Shown piece by piece: positions 10,291 through 22,708 of a DNA stretch of 64,000 nucleotides. Position 1 is the stretch's first letter. Each line of letters opens with the position of its first letter. Under the pieces are notes generated by a model. That model worked only from the letters and a program-made list of their open reading frames with translations, made no database searches and was not told the DNA's origin. The DNA is from Adiantum capillus-veneris. Lineage: Eukaryota; Streptophyta; Polypodiopsida; Polypodiales; Pteridaceae. The stretch lies in the NCBI GenBank assembly GCA_014529385.2, contig CM043959.1:48985928-49049927 (forward strand). Direction: 5' to 3'. A program made the translations under genes and the position numbers.

Positions 10291-10513
10291 TGACAGTGTG
10301 CCTTGGTTGACAACAGTGATGGCACTTCACCGACCTCCCACCTGATGCTCTCAATTTATAGTTAGAACGAGCGACACGAGATGGAGAATGTACCTCTTGA
10401 ATGCTGATGACACTGCAACCTGGCAGTAGCACCTCAATGAAGGCGGTTAGTGCCTCCTTCGTCTCTTCTTCTTCCGTCCTCCAGGTAAAAAATTCCTTCA
10501 GCCATTCGTCCAT
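10256..10513 (-). CDS. TE-A ORFa, small CCHC zinc-knuckle protein
   Basis: An 85-aa ATG frame starting 56 bp inside the primer site. The N-terminus MDEWLKEFFTWRTEEEE is acidic; then LLPGCSVISIQEV; the C-terminus holds CHHCCQPRHTVNEC, an exact C-X2-C-X4-H-X4-C spacing. The same order occurs in TE-H (57507-57764), which is on the other strand and far away. CCHC knuckles bind nucleic acid in gag, but here the knuckle is in a separate ORF before gag. The last codons overlap the ORFb start by 35 nt in another frame. A role in RNA binding is inferred; I do not know a named family. Confidence 0.72.
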   Translation of the reverse strand: MDEWLKEFFTWRTEEEETKEALTAFIEVLLPGCSVISIQEVHSPSRVARSNYKLRASGGRSVKCHHCCQPRHTVNECQQRRQRKC

Positions 10514-10568
10514 GATTGATAGTGGGCGTAACTTTTAGCATTGTAAACTGAAGGGTCTTAGAAAGCCC

Positions 10569-10586
10569 TGCTCAGTGGGGGCACCA
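10569..10586 (-). other. TE-A primer binding site
   Basis: The minus strand reads TGGTGCCCCCACTGAGCA two bases inside the 5' LTR. It is the minus-strand DNA priming site. The core matches TE-B, TE-D and TE-H. Confidence 0.72.
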
Positions 10587-10588
10587 AA

Positions 10589-10817
10589 TGACGGGAGCAA
10601 AGCGAACCCCGAACCCCCGACGGCCTCTAAAACATCGGGGACCGAATGGCGCTCCTCGAGCCTGTCATGGTAAAGCAAACAGGGGGCACCACCTAGCTTC
10701 AGCGGCTAGGACGCAAACAACACACCACCATAACAAATTTTTCATCCAAGAGAGATGGATGCTTGGGAGCAATGATGAAGAGGAAAGGGAATGAGATCAA
10801 GTGAGAGAGAGAGAGAT

Positions 10818-10848
<31 letters not shown>

Positions 10849-12067
10849 CAGAGAGAGAGAGGGAGGGGGTATAGAGGCTTAGTACTTAGGCACACAAAAC
10901 ATTGCAAGAAAACATACTCACAAAACCTCAAGCTTTATTTAGAGAATAAGGCGATGAAATGGGGAGCATAGGGTAGGGGAATGAGAAGGGAGAGAGTGGT
11001 AGAGTACATGGCGGATAGGTGGGAGTTGATGGCGAAGACTCGCACGAGGGTTATGGCCATAATCCTTCATTTAGTTGCCCTTCATCTTCCATAGCCAAGG
11101 GTGTAGAGGTCATGCTCAAGACAAGCATGGTGATTGCGGTGATGGTGATGGTGTGGGTGTGTGTGTGTGTGTGCACTAGGCACACACAGTGCATAGTGTG
11201 TTCTTTGGTGATGTTCTCTGTTTTTGTGTGATGGTGACCCCTCTTTATATAGGGGAGGAGGGGGGAGAAATTCTAGAATTTAGAAATGAAGAAATCATTA
11301 TCTACATAGGCCATGTGACTGTGGGCCCCACTTGTCTCGCTGTGTGTATATGTGCCAGAACAGCAGTCTCATGAGAGAGAGACTAAGAGAGAGATGGGTT
11401 GATGAAAAAAAGTGAGAGGTGATATGGAGAATAAATTAATTACAAGAGGGGAGAGAGAGGAGTGTGTTCAGAGGTGAATCTGTGTGCAGATGTGTGTGAA
11501 CACAAGAAAATCAGGTAACCACTGGGTGGGGATGGGTCTGTGGGCACTTTTTTCAGTGAAACTGAGTGTGTGTGAGTGTGGGGGAGGCCATCTGGCTACA
11601 AGACAAGAGAGATTTCTAATTTTAGAGAGAGGGGGGGGTATTTGGATCATGGGAGAGTGTAGGAGAGAGAAAAGGGGGGGTGGGGTATACTGTTTTGGAA
11701 GATAGGAGAGGTGGCATGTGAGTTAGGGTGCATTATTGGTAAGGACAGGGGGTGGGGTAGCTTCAAGGGAGAGAGAAAGGGTAAAGGACAAGGAAAAGAG
11801 AGAGGGGGTTGACCTTTTGAGTGGAGGAGAGGAAAAGGGACACACGGCGGGGCAACAGTGAAGAAAAAGGAGGCAAGGTGGGGATAGGCTGCCCCGCAGG
11901 CATGAGGTGGCCTATTTTACCTTTCTCATATATTTACATAATCATACTTTATTTTTTTCTTACTTTTTCCAATGCCTTTTATCACTCCCTCCCTAAGAGG
12001 GGGTTTTCATGGGGTGGGGACGAGAGAAGGGGGGTATGGGAGCTTGGCTTGTGAAAAGCCCCCATCA
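10589..12067 (-). repeat. TE-A 5' LTR (right copy)
   Basis: Direct repeat of 62-1621, TG start and CA end, 1479 bp. It lacks about 100 bp present in the left copy and has a longer GA tract at about 10800-10860. A minus-strand TATA-like motif lies at 11243-11251. Confidence 0.9.
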
Positions 12068-15000
12068 GCACTTATGGTTTGGTTCTCACGATTGAGGCCA
12101 TCACTCTCCGCAAGGGCTTACAATTCTGCATGCAAGACATGCTAGTAGGTGGATTCAATTCTACCACTTCATGCATTACGCTTCCGCTATCACAGTCGCA
12201 ACTCTGTCATGGACAAATTAAGTTTTGGATTGTTTAGATTTTTGGTGGTTGTCAATGCACAACACCACTAAAAAGACCTAAACTTTGGACTAGATTCACC
12301 GGAAAAGTGCCCTATTCAAGTCATCCTCATACACGGGAGATGGTCAAGATTTGACTTGTGTTTTCTATTGACTCTCTCGATGAGAGCGTCATACAGACAG
12401 ATTGTTGTATGCTTATAGGATAAGATGCAAATCAGGCATAAGATGCTTAAGAGCACACATTCTGGGCACACACTCTAGAAATTTAAGGAAAGATCCTCAG
12501 TCCAACATGCTCTTCTTTGTCGCTTTTTCTTATTTCTCTCAAGAATAATGAAAACTTTCTACTAAGCTTTTGCTACATGTTTCGCTGGTGAGTCCTCCTG
12601 AGCCAAGACGCTCTAACTCTCAGCTAGAAATTGGGCAAGATGCCATCCACATTAGTCTTCATCGGTTTGACGATTGAACACTAATTGCCATGAGGTCTAT
12701 GAGCCACACACGCTGGCTAAGAGCCATTGTTCAATCTAGGGTAAGACCCAATTGTTGGTATTCCTTGGATGATTGTTCTCAAGATCGAACAGCTCTACCC
12801 AGTGGAGTACACATTGACAATAATTGACAAGCAAGAGTCTTGTCATTAAGGATGTTTAGTGTGTCATTTTGCACTACATGTTTTCAGTGCGACGCTCGAG
12901 TTGAGTTTTTGATAACCTTAAACTCCCATCAACTGATCTCTGCCACGGAGTATAGATGCAACAATAGGATGAGACGGCATGGCTATCCATAAGAGCTAGG
13001 CATTTCACTTGTGTGGATCTCCAGCTCCCTCTCTAGCGCTATGGATTGTCTATACTATTTTGGGGTAAGAACCGGCGGGTGATTGCTACATCTTCCCAGA
13101 GGCATTGAGGATCATAGTTGATCTATCCCAATTCTACTTTCAAGGAAAGAAGCCAGTAATCTACCACGCGGTAGCGGAAAAATTCAACTTTTCAAGTTGA
13201 TTCCCATCATTCTGTACACGGTTAACTAGATTGGATACCGTTACCTCCTAGTTGAGCAGTTTCTACAAAGGGTCTTACCAAGGGGTTCACTACGTAGATT
13301 CTACCCAATGGGTTTGGATTGCGAAGGCAACACCCAGGGTTTCTAGTACAATTTTTCTTGGTTTTTTCACACGTGGGAGACGTACTCCTATGCATTTGAA
13401 TACGGGTAACTGAACTTTTGGTTCAAAATCCCCAGGGCCATGCCAAGGGCATGTCGAAACAAGTATTTTGGGCCGTAGTGTCCAAAGTACATTATGCTGT
13501 TGTGAATCCACTTGTAGGATTCGATTTGGCACATGTTGTCACATGGGATACAACATGGTCTAGAAACTCAAGGAGTTCGGTTTAGTCAATGTGGAGCAAT
13601 GAATGAGGGTCCCTCTCACTCTTGTTGCAGAGTGTTTAGAGTTACCTCCACACACAAGTACATCTTCTACTTGAAGGATGTTCTTTTTTCAGACATCCTT
13701 AGTTGAGACATATTCCATATGTGGTGAATATGAGTCTCTGAGACTGACACTGATGCCCCCTATTTCAAATATGTGTCACGACAAAGTCCCTACGTGCTGG
13801 TCAAATCTGTTTTCTAGACCATTTTTTAGCACGACGTCTCAGGAGCAATTTCAGTGGCCAGAAATTGTCAGATACTTAGAATGACTTGTTCAGCTACAAG
13901 TATTGCTAAACAACATTACAAATAGTTTTTTATACATATAGCAAGGCTATAAATTGTTAATGAAAAAGTTTCATTGTCTGTACCAAGAAGTGATCAATGT
14001 TTCACCTTCTATTGTGATTCAGACATTTCAGCAAGGCTTGCAAGAGATTGCAACTGAAAGTATTTACTTTCTTTTCAGAACTATTTACATTCCTTTTTAA
14101 TGTGTGCTAGGCGCATCACATTTGCCATAAGTATTGGCAAGGATCACCATGGATATACAGGTTTGGATCTGTTTTTTGCTAAATGCATGCACACTAGGTG
14201 TTATGGACCCTAGTGTTTAGCAAAGGGTGATTTGGAACGGGATGCATATTCCTCAAGTTGTTGCTTATGAAGCATTTTTGCACTCTATGTGCACTATCTC
14301 TATGAGATTCCTTTTGGGTATACTAATAACCAAAAGAGGTCATGGCTCAGTTTGGGTGTTTGTGGATTTTTAAAGTTAACCACGATGGTTATTCCAGACA
14401 TTGTTGATCCTCAACAATGTTATACGCTATCAGTACTGTCAGTTATCCAAGGAGATAGGCAGATTACAAAGTGTGAGGGAACACACCTCAATACTGTTAG
14501 TTATCCAAGGTGAAGGGCAGATTACAAAGTTTAATATGGTGTTGAAGGATATGCAAAGTGCATACGTTAGCACCAAGCAATTCAATCAGTAAGCATTTAT
14601 TGCTCTACTTAGAGTTTTACTTACTATAAGTTAAAGCATGTTTGCGACTAGGTGTAGTCTCTTCATGTATAACTCAGGTTCTCAACCTTGCACACTCGTT
14701 AGGGTGGGGTTGTTTATTGATGATGAAAATTGAGAACAAGTCAAGGACTTAAACTTGGCTGATGAGTTATGTTAGCAAGTTACTTTCATGGAAAGTGAGA
14801 AGAGGTACTCTTTTTGGTACACCTTTGTTGTGATAAACTCGTTTACCATGCTGATGAGCGTTCTAAATGGAGTCTACACACTATATTTGGCTAGGAACCG
14901 GTACCAACAAATGGTTACAAATAGACAACAATGTAGAAAATCAAGATGTTACTCTTGATTTCATTGAGCCTCCTACTGAGCCGGGTTCCACTCAAATGAA

Positions 15001-15106
15001 CCGTTGGATCCATGAGGGATGTTACGGTAGGAAACATTAGTGTTCTTATGAAGATACCATCACTTGTGTTTTCACGGACAAAAACACTTCTCCAAGGGGG
15101 GAGTAA
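12068..15106 (+). other. Decayed sequence without a recognisable gene, probably old retroelement interior
   Basis: Only short unrelated frames occur. The right end (about 15090) has an A/G run, aaggggggagtaa, directly before TGTCAGG. That is the usual look of a polypurine tract next to a 3' LTR. I infer the internal part of an old plus-strand element but cannot assign domains. Confidence 0.35.
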
Positions 15107-15342
15107 TGTCAGGACAAGGGCCAGGATGGACATGCAGTCAAGGGGGTCCCTATATTTAGCAGGCCAAGGGCCTATATAGGGCATGGATGGGTGGAGATTA
15201 GCATGTTCCAGTCCCCCTGTCCTTTCACATCATTAGTTGCTCTTTCACAAGAAAAATCAAAGCTATCAACATTCATTTCAATCTCTTTTTCTTTGTCAAC
15301 CATACTAGCAAATTTTAGGTGTAAACTTTTACTTGTACTTTG
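15107..15342 (+). repeat. Start of an old 3' LTR, cut by TE-C
   Basis: Begins TGTCAGGACAAGG after a polypurine-like run and is cut by TE-C at the ctttg site. The continuation would be at 28890. No second copy was seen in the window, so this rests on the polypurine and TG context only. Confidence 0.35.
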
Positions 15343-15371
15343 TGAAGGTGCCAAGGGAAGCGTGTGCGAGT

Positions 15372-15462
<91 letters not shown>

Positions 15463-15606
15463 GCTTTGGGTGGAGCGCACAACAACGTTATCCTGTTGTT
15501 GCAGCTCCTTATCCTGTTGTATTATAGAATAAGTGTATATTAGGTTACGTTAGTAGATGGGTTAGTAGTAAGTGGGATATCTCGCCAGTTGGCCTGAATC
15601 CCAACA
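15343..15606 (-). repeat. TE-C 3' LTR with long GA microsatellite
   Basis: Direct repeat of 28583-28884. It includes an uninterrupted GA run of about 85 bp (15374-15458) followed by gctttgggtggagcgcac, as in the other copy. It is bounded by the ctttg duplication on the outside and the polypurine-like gtgggagttt on the inside. Confidence 0.9.
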
Positions 15607-15675
15607 AACTCCCACTTGAAGGCCAACGCAGCCCAAGTGACTTGGTATGTACAACCGTAAAGCAATCTAGTGGCT

Positions 15676-17171
15676 TCAACCTATACCCATCAACTCACTA
15701 CAATGTGTAAACCTCTCCAAAGCTAAGCCTTTCGTCAACGCATATGATGGGTTGTTGTCAGTGTGTACCTTGACCAAATCAATGAGCTTTTTGGCCAAGA
15801 AATCTCTCACGAGATGATACCTGACTTCAATGTGTTTCGATTTGGAGTGAAACACGGGATTCCTTGCCAATGCAAGAGCACTATGACTATCACAATATAT
15901 CACTGGAGTCTTATCAATGCCAAGATTTTTGACCAAGCGAGATAACCATACAGCCTCTTTACTTGCATCCGACAATGCAACGTACTCTGCTTCCGTAGTG
16001 GAAGACGACGTACAATCTTGAAGACATGACCTCCAAGATACTGCTGCTTCAACAAATATGAAGACATAGCCAGATGTCAATCTCTTATTGTCGACACAGC
16101 CCGCATAGTCTGCATCCGCATAACCCATGATGGATGCATCACTGTTCTCGAAGCGTAAACACCTACCGACCGTACCTTTGAGGTACTTAAGAATGTGCTT
16201 CACTGCTTCCCAATGCTTGCTGCTAGGATTTGCCATATATTGGCTCATCACTCCCACTACAAAAGCAATGTCTGGTCTTGTGGCCACCATAGCATACATG
16301 AGACTGCCCACTGCCAAAGAATATGGTACCTTACCCATTTCAGTTCGCTCAGCATTAGATTTGGGTGCATCTTCCTTGCTGAGTTTCAAGAATGCCTGCA
16401 TTGGGGTACTCAATGCTTTCCCTCCCTGCATATTGAAACACTGCAAAACTTTCTCAATGTATGTTTTTTGAGATAACTCAAGAATACGACGTTTGCGATC
16501 TCTTCTGATTTGCATGCCAAGAAAGTGTGTAGCATCCCCCAAATCTTTCATTGCAAAATTATTGCTAAGTGTTTTCTTCAAGTTGGCAATTTCCACAATG
16601 GATTTCCAGCTATAAGCATGTCATCAACATAGAAAACTAGAATGATCATCGATCCATCATCTAGATTTCTTGTGTACAAGCAGTGATCCTCTTCGCTCTT
16701 TTTATATCCTTGAGACCTCATACATGCATCAAATTTATGATACCACTGCCTTGAACCCTGCTTTAAGCCATAAAGTGCCTTTTTGAGCTTACATACTAGC
16801 TCCTCACGAGATGCGTTCTCCTAAACAAACCCTTCAGGCTGCTACATGTAAACATCCTCATCAAGATCCCCATGAAGAAATGCTGTCTTCACATCCATTT
16901 GGAGAAGTTCCATGTCCTCAATCGCTACAAGACCAAGTACGGTTCTAAGCGTTGTCATCTTGACCACATGCGAGATGATTTCATCAAAATCGACTCCCTT
17001 TTGCTGTTTGAACCCTTTGGCTACAAGTCTAGCATTGTACTTTGGATTTGGATCACCTGAGGTAAATTTCTTCTTGTAAACCCATTTGCAAGGTAAAGAT
17101 TTTGCATCATTTGGCAGTTCTACCAAGTCCCAAGTGTCATTAGCCAGAATCGAGTTATACTCAGATTCCAT
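15676..17171 (-). pseudogene. TE-C reverse transcriptase and RNase H
   Basis: Part one (16842-17171) has the copia RT start: [28 protein letters not shown] and the [11 protein letters not shown] helix. The active site FYVDDMLIAG is readable at about 16612-16637. Part two (15676-16596) carries the RT thumb (LKKTLSNNFAMKDLG, GKVPYSLAVGSLMYAM) and RNase H (ADADYAGCVDNKRLTSGY, STTEAEYVALSDA, HSALALARNPVFH, HIEVRYHLVRD). The two parts are in different frames, so at least one indel separates them. Confidence 0.87.
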
Positions 17172-17203
17172 AGCCTACTCCCACTTCACCACATCATCCA
17201 CCA

Positions 17204-18222
17204 TCATGGCTTCTTGGTAGCAGCTTGGCCATTGCTATCCGCTCCCTCTGGAGCATTGCTAGTGGAAGGTACATCACTAGCCCGCTGGGTTGATCTCATT
17301 GTCTCTGAGGCAACATCCTCAAAAGTGACTCTCTGAATTTCTATTGCCTTGATAGGTTGTTTATGCATATTCGACTCATTGAAGATCACATCTGAACTAC
17401 GGATGACTTGACGAGATTCCGAGTGCCAGAGACTATATCCCATCTCTCCATCTGCACCATATCCAATGAAAATACAGTTGTGTGACTTTGGCTCTAACTT
17501 CTGTCGAAGTTTTTTAGGCACATGAGCATAAGCTTCACAACCAAAAACACATAGATGGTCATAGTGGGGCTTACTTTTAGACCATATCTCTTTTGGAATC
17601 TCATAATTCAATGGCGTACAGGCGAACAATTTATAATGTGCACTGCGGTCAAGACGGCTTCTACCCAAAAGCCTTGTGTGAGATTTGCACTAGAAAGCAT
17701 GGCTATGACTCTTTCTTGAATCGTATGATTCATGCGCTCAACAACTCCATTCTGAGCTGGTGTGTATGGTGAAGTAAAATGCCTTTTAATCCCCCTTCTA
17801 GCACAAAAATTGTCAAACTCCTTAGAGACATACTCTCCACTGTTAGTCCGCAACCTCTTGAGTTTCTTGCCAGACTGATTCTCAACGAGTGCTAAAAAAT
17901 TTTGGAACACAGGAAGAACTTGATCCTTATGTATCAAAGGATATGCCCACACCTTTCGGGTAGAGTCATCTATGAATGTCACAAAATAGCTGGCCCCCCC
18001 TAGAGATTTGGTTGACATAGGACCACAAACATCACTATGCACTAAATCGAGAGGTTCAGCTCGCTTTTGACCCAATGGTAAGTGCACGGACCTAGTCTGT
18101 TTCCCATAGATACAATGCTCACAAACAAGAAAGTCAAAATAAGACAAGACAGGTAAGTAGCCAAAAAGAGTTGGAGTTGTCATTCCTTTCTGGCTAATAT
18201 GGCCTAGCCGGCAATGCCACAA
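17204..18222 (-). pseudogene. TE-C integrase
   Basis: Zinc region WHCRLGHIS and CEHCIYGKQ, then the core with HSDVCGPM, FIDDSTRKVWAY, FTSPYTPAQNGVVERMN and a C-terminal part with FGCEAYAHVP. The first Asp and the Glu are present. The usual second Asp (normally in RTDNGGEY) is replaced by RTNSGEYVS, so catalysis is unlikely. The frame changes near 17608-17668. Confidence 0.87.
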
Positions 18223-18732
18223 CTAAGTAGAAGGCAGCTCGGCTATAGATATGTAATCATGACCAAGATCTGACACATGCATGGAATACAAGGTACCATG
18301 CTTCTGACCTTTGAGTACAACAAGATTACCTTTGCGTACTATCCACGAACCATTGCCAAATGTGGTGTTGTAGCCCAAATCATCAAGCTGACCAACAAAA
18401 ATCAAGCTTTTAGTCAACTTGGGTACATGTCTGACATTACATAAAGTAAAGTGCGAGCCATTCCTTAGATGCAATTTGACAATTCTGAAACCCTCAATGT
18501 CTAATTCATAAGCATCACCACAAGAGTAAGAATAAGTAGAGAACCACTCTTTATGTGGTGTCACATGAAATTTTGCACCAAAATCTACTATCCAATTCTG
18601 TGCATACTGCACATCTTCTGTAACAAGAGCCTCGACAGGTAGATCTGCTGTGAAGACCAATACGTCAGAGGTAAGTGGCATAACAACCGCTGGAAGAGTC
18701 TCTACAATAGGAGCATTTGAGGACTCTAGCAC
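18223..18732 (-). pseudogene. TE-C aspartic protease region
   Basis: Typical copia pre-integrase protease: WIVDFGAKFHVTPHKEWF, then LDIEGFRIVKL, NVRHVPKLTKSL and a Gly-rich end. The catalytic triplet is DFG where copia elements have DSG, an inactivating change. It lies in the same frame as gag and the integrase start, with the stop at 18223 on the border. Confidence 0.82.
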
Positions 18733-19575
18733 ATTGATCTCCTCTAACTTTTCTTTGCCCTTGTTTGAATCATCAGACTTAGAAGTTTCACCGGATTATT
18801 TATCCTTCTTGCTTTGCTACCATTTCCTGCAAATCTTCTTCACATGCCCTTTTTAATGGAAGTGATAGCACTTGACATTACGCATAGAACCTCGAGACTT
18901 ACTGCGTGAGCCCCCACGTTCCTTGCTTTTGGCACGACTTTGAGTGCGACCCCTCTGTCTATCACTAGCAACATACGCATCACCATCCTTCTTGCCTTCC
19001 AGAGATTTAGTACGAATCTCCTCGGTAAACAAACTCCCAAGGACGTCATTGTACACTAGACTGGTACCAGGTGTTGAGTTGCTAATCGTAGTACAGAACA
19101 TATCCCAAGACGAGGGTAAACTGCATAGCAAGATTATACATTTGATTTCCTCATCGAAGACCAAACCCTGAGTGGTCAACTGAGTGAAAATGATATTGAA
19201 CTCATTAATGTGAGTAGAAATAGTGCCCTCTTCCTTCATACAAAGGTCAAACAACTTCTTCATCAAGAAAACCTTATTAGTGGCACTTTTGTTTTCATAA
19301 CTGGAACACAAATTATCCCATACATCTCTAGCAGTTCTTTCTCCAACTATAGTAAAGTACACAGATTCGGCCAAATGAAAACAGAGGGTAGATTTGGCCT
19401 TATCATCAAGTTTCTCCCATTCAACATCTGTATACTTTCCCTCTGGGTGCTCCATGATAGGATCCAGCTAGCCTTTTTGTATAAGAACATCTTGAATCTG
19501 CTCTTTCCAGATAGCAAAATTCGTCCCATCAAATTTTCGGATATTGTAAATATCCTATTCACCACTAGATGACAT
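18733..19575 (-). pseudogene. TE-C gag
   Basis: The likely start is the ATG at 19575 (MSSSGEQ context after one read stop), followed by FDGTNFAIWKEQIQDVL, the N-terminal motif of copia gag. The main open part (18853-19455) has the UBN2-type capsid: ARDVWDNLCSSYEN, FLMKKLFDLCMKEEG, FNIIFTQLTTQG. An Arg/Ser-rich region and a damaged zinc knuckle follow: CYHFH, stop, KGHVKKIC, where Phe replaces the second Cys. At least four in-frame stops occur. Confidence 0.85.
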
Positions 19576-19790
19576 GGCTGCAAGCTAAAGATAATATGGC
19601 GATAAACACTGGTAATTCTGGAAAAAATTCGATAGAGTTTCCCTAGAAAAACTGATAGAATCTCAATCCAAAACTGCCACAAGAGATCAGTAACGCATAA
19701 AAAGTAATGCTCTCAGAGCATAAGACAGACGCATCAACCACTAACTGTGCATAAAAAGTCAAAAGCGACTGAAGATTGCCAACACGACGT
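19576..19790 (-). other. TE-C leader, gag-proximal part
   Basis: Non-coding leader between gag and the TE-D insertion. It resembles 26590-26740 inside TE-D (shared ggaaactct and atttt-tcca blocks). It continues at 27797. Confidence 0.6.
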
Positions 19791-20918
19791 TGTGAGCGGG
19801 ATGGAAACACATAGAACGCCTCTATAATGACCCGACACACACTCTTGGAAGGATACACACACACACTATGGGGAACCACTCGGCTTACACAACCCACCTG
19901 GCCGAGACAGGGAACACACCTATGGAGTGAGAGGAGAGAGACTATCCGTGTGCTCACTCCAAACAGAGAGATACACACACACACACACACACACACTCAA
20001 AAAACTCAGCTCAAAAGAGGAGAATTTTTGATGTTTAGATACAATTGAGCTTGGGCCAACACTAATGAGGCAAATAGCTCACACAGTATGGGTAAAATAA
20101 GCCAGATACAACCACAAAGTTAAGCAGAGGCTTCACTCACCGGAGAAGATTACACAAAAAAAAAACAGAAAATGAGTGAGGAATTTGGCAAAATGGACAG
20201 TGCCATCACGTCTGGAACGGCCCAAAACCCCAGTCTACAATGTCAAAGTGCTCAAATCCGACCTCGGATGAGTAGTTTACGGCCAAAACAGGCTCCAAAA
20301 ACAGCAAAAACACAGTTGCGGCTGTTCCTCCTCTCTTCTCCACGTTTTTTCTGGTCTTCTCTCTTTTTTTTCAGCTCCCACACTTAGCTTTATTACTTGG
20401 GCACCCTTGGCATTTTAGATGACCTCAAACGGACCCTGAACAGGCCAAAAACTGACCTTGTAGTGCATAGTTGTCACCTTTTTGCATCATCCGCACACCT
20501 GGCACTCAACTTTTTTCTATAATGCATCCGTACACCACGTGAAGTGGCCCCCAAAATATGGTTCTCATAATGACCTTTCTGCATAATTATCACAAGAAAA
20601 CATCCACGTTGTGTCCGTGCTTCTCCACGTGCAAGTATTGACCCCATTCGAGCGCCTGACTCCACTAGATGCCATGTCGTCGGCCCGCGGATAGCTTCCT
20701 CGAGAAGTTTTACGTGATACCAACTCCTCATTATTATAGAAAAAACACACTGGTACTGGTGATAGTGAAAATCGATGCACTATGTATATGTTGTCCTACC
20801 TATACACATGTGGGCTCCACGTAACCACCTGGCTCTGGAAAATGGGCAATCCTTTATTCGATGCACCATGCATGGGTATGTACATATGCGCAATCCCTTG
20901 CTCCAAAAAACTCCTGAC
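19791..20918 (-). repeat. TE-D 3' LTR (long copy)
   Basis: 1128 bp with an AC microsatellite at about 19973-19995. Positions 20104-20700 have no counterpart in the other LTR. Confidence 0.88.
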
Positions 20919-20933
20919 ATAATTTGCCCATCC

Positions 20934-22229
20934 CTACCCTGCTAGATCATTCATGATCAACAGCAACAAAAGAGATATGAGACTCACAGCGTCACAAGTC
21001 TCCTCATCCTTCACCAACACTGCTTGATCCACAGATAGCTCATCTTGCTCCACCATCATTAACCTGACATGATATAATTTAAGACGCAATCCATTTACCC
21101 TTGACTTATGTAGAATCCCATCCAAGTTAGCCAGCTGATATGTACCATTTGGAAAACACTCCACTACCTTGAAAGGGCCTTCCCACTTAATTTGAAACTT
21201 CTTTCAGAAGGTGTTTTGTAGCTTACTCTTGTAATGTAAAACCAAGTCATGCTTCTTGATACCCTTACTTTTGACCTTTTCATTTATCGTTGCCAAAGCC
21301 TTATCCTGCATCTGCCCATAATGTTCCAATGCACTCATCCTATCCAGTTGAACCTCTTGTAACTGCAAGAGCCTCTCTTTGAATGCATCACTAGGCAGCC
21401 CAATCAACTTCTCTAACATCTTGACCGCAGGCAACTCTACCTCCACAGGCAATAGTGCTTCCTTTCCATATACCAGATGAAATGGAGTAAACGTTGTACA
21501 TGTCTTCACCGAAGTACGGTAAGCCCATAATGCACTAGGCAATTCCAAATCCCAATTCTTTCCTTGGTGCTCTGTCACTTTCGAAAGAATTTGCACCAAC
21601 TCACCATTGAAGCTTTCATTTAAGCCATTACATTGCGGGTAATAAGGAGTGGTATGCTGATGCCTAATCTTCATCTTCGCACATAAAAAGTCTAGCAGTT
21701 TAGCTCTAAAGCCTGGACCCTTATCTCAAAGTAGCTCCAATGGCACCCCAAACTTGCAACATATTTCATCATACACAAATTTTGCCACATCCTTTGCAGT
21801 GATTTGTTTTACTGCTATAGCCTTTTCCCATCTAGAGAGACAGTCCACTGCAGTCAAAATATAGATTTCTCCCCTGCTTGTGATAGGTAACGGGCCTATT
21901 GCATCAATCCCCCACTTTTCAAACACATCAAATGCCATAATGGTTTTTCGTAGCTCTGTCTTCAACACTCTCCTCCCAAATGCTTGACACCTATTGCAAG
22001 ACCTACACCAATGGTGAACATCCTTGTGCAAACTAGGCCATACATACCCCTCTTGCAAGATCTTATGCAAGGTGATCTTTAGAGAAAAATGTCCACCACA
22101 TGCACCTTCATGATTCTTTTCCAGCACTCTATAAAGCTCCTCCCGCCAAGGTACACATCTCAACACGAGATCAGGCCCTTTCATGTATAAGACATCACCA
22201 ATCAATTTGTACCTGTATGCTCTACGCAC
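20934..22229 (-). pseudogene. TE-D integrase
   Basis: Zinc region NHEGACGGHFSLKITLHKI and WCRSCNRCQ; then WGIDAIGPLP, VDCLSRW, a break near 21680-21725 over the expected second-Asp segment, then TPYYPQCNGLNESFNG with the Glu, ALWAYRTSVKTC and the C-terminal GTYQLANLDG part. Breaks occur at 21165-21203 and 21675-21725. The domain order matches the integrases of TE-A and TE-H. Not functional as it stands. Confidence 0.85.
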
Positions 22230-22627
22230 AAATCCATACTTCTTAGACTTCTGAATGTCCTTCGGAATGATGTTAACAAAAACTCCTCTTCTTGAGACAA
22301 ACTTTCCCGGCCATTATAAAGAGGTAAATTGGTCCTCAACACAAATAGCTCCCCAATCATGCTTTGAGCTGCTTCATGTGCCTCTCCATTTAGAGCACAT
22401 TCAATGTGTCTGATGCTCCATGCTTCAAAATTTTTTAACAGGCCTTTAATTCTGAAGCACATTTCCTTCAATGAGGTGTTCTTGCTCTTCCACACACCTA
22501 GCACTTGCTTCACAACTAACAAGGCATCACCTTTGATGCTCAACCTTCTAACCCCATGCTTCAAAAAAATGTGTAATCCGGCTTCCAAAGTAGCATATTC
22601 AACCTCATTGTTACTATACACATCCAA
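22202..22627 (-). pseudogene. TE-D archaeal-type second RNase H
   Basis: YSNNEVEYATLEAGL, SIKGDALLVVKQVLGVW and NGEAHEAAQ keep the spacing of the second RNase H of TE-A and TE-H. The FFDGS start lies at about 22709, separated by a stop and a frame break. It places TE-D with Tat-like elements. Confidence 0.78.
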
Positions 22628-22708
22628 TTTGAACCCTCTCTTGCATACTACCTTCCCCTCTGGATCGTAGAGTGCTATACCCCCTGAAGCTGCATCATGG
22701 CTCTTTCT

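Larger units (their letters stand above)
62..12067 (-). mobile_element. TE-A: Tat-like Ty3/gypsy LTR retrotransposon, interrupted by TE-B
   Basis: Two long direct repeats (62-1621 and 10589-12067) start with TG and end with CA and enclose a primer site, leader ORFs and pol on the minus strand. The order PR tail, RT, degenerate RNase H, second RNase H, integrase is that of the Tat clade of plant Ty3/gypsy elements. TE-B (6092-10084) sits inside the leader ORFs. Gag and most of protease are absent: the ORFc stop at 5327 is followed within 100 bp by sequence just past the protease, while the relative TE-H has about 1.7 kb there. The outer flanks (cgcga left, gcact right) do not match, so one edge may be recombined. 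Pol keeps one frame with three internal stops. Confidence 0.9.

Noticed and set aside
57-12072. Target site duplication for TE-A
   Set aside because: Flanks cgcga and gcact do not match even with shifted edges, so none is claimed.
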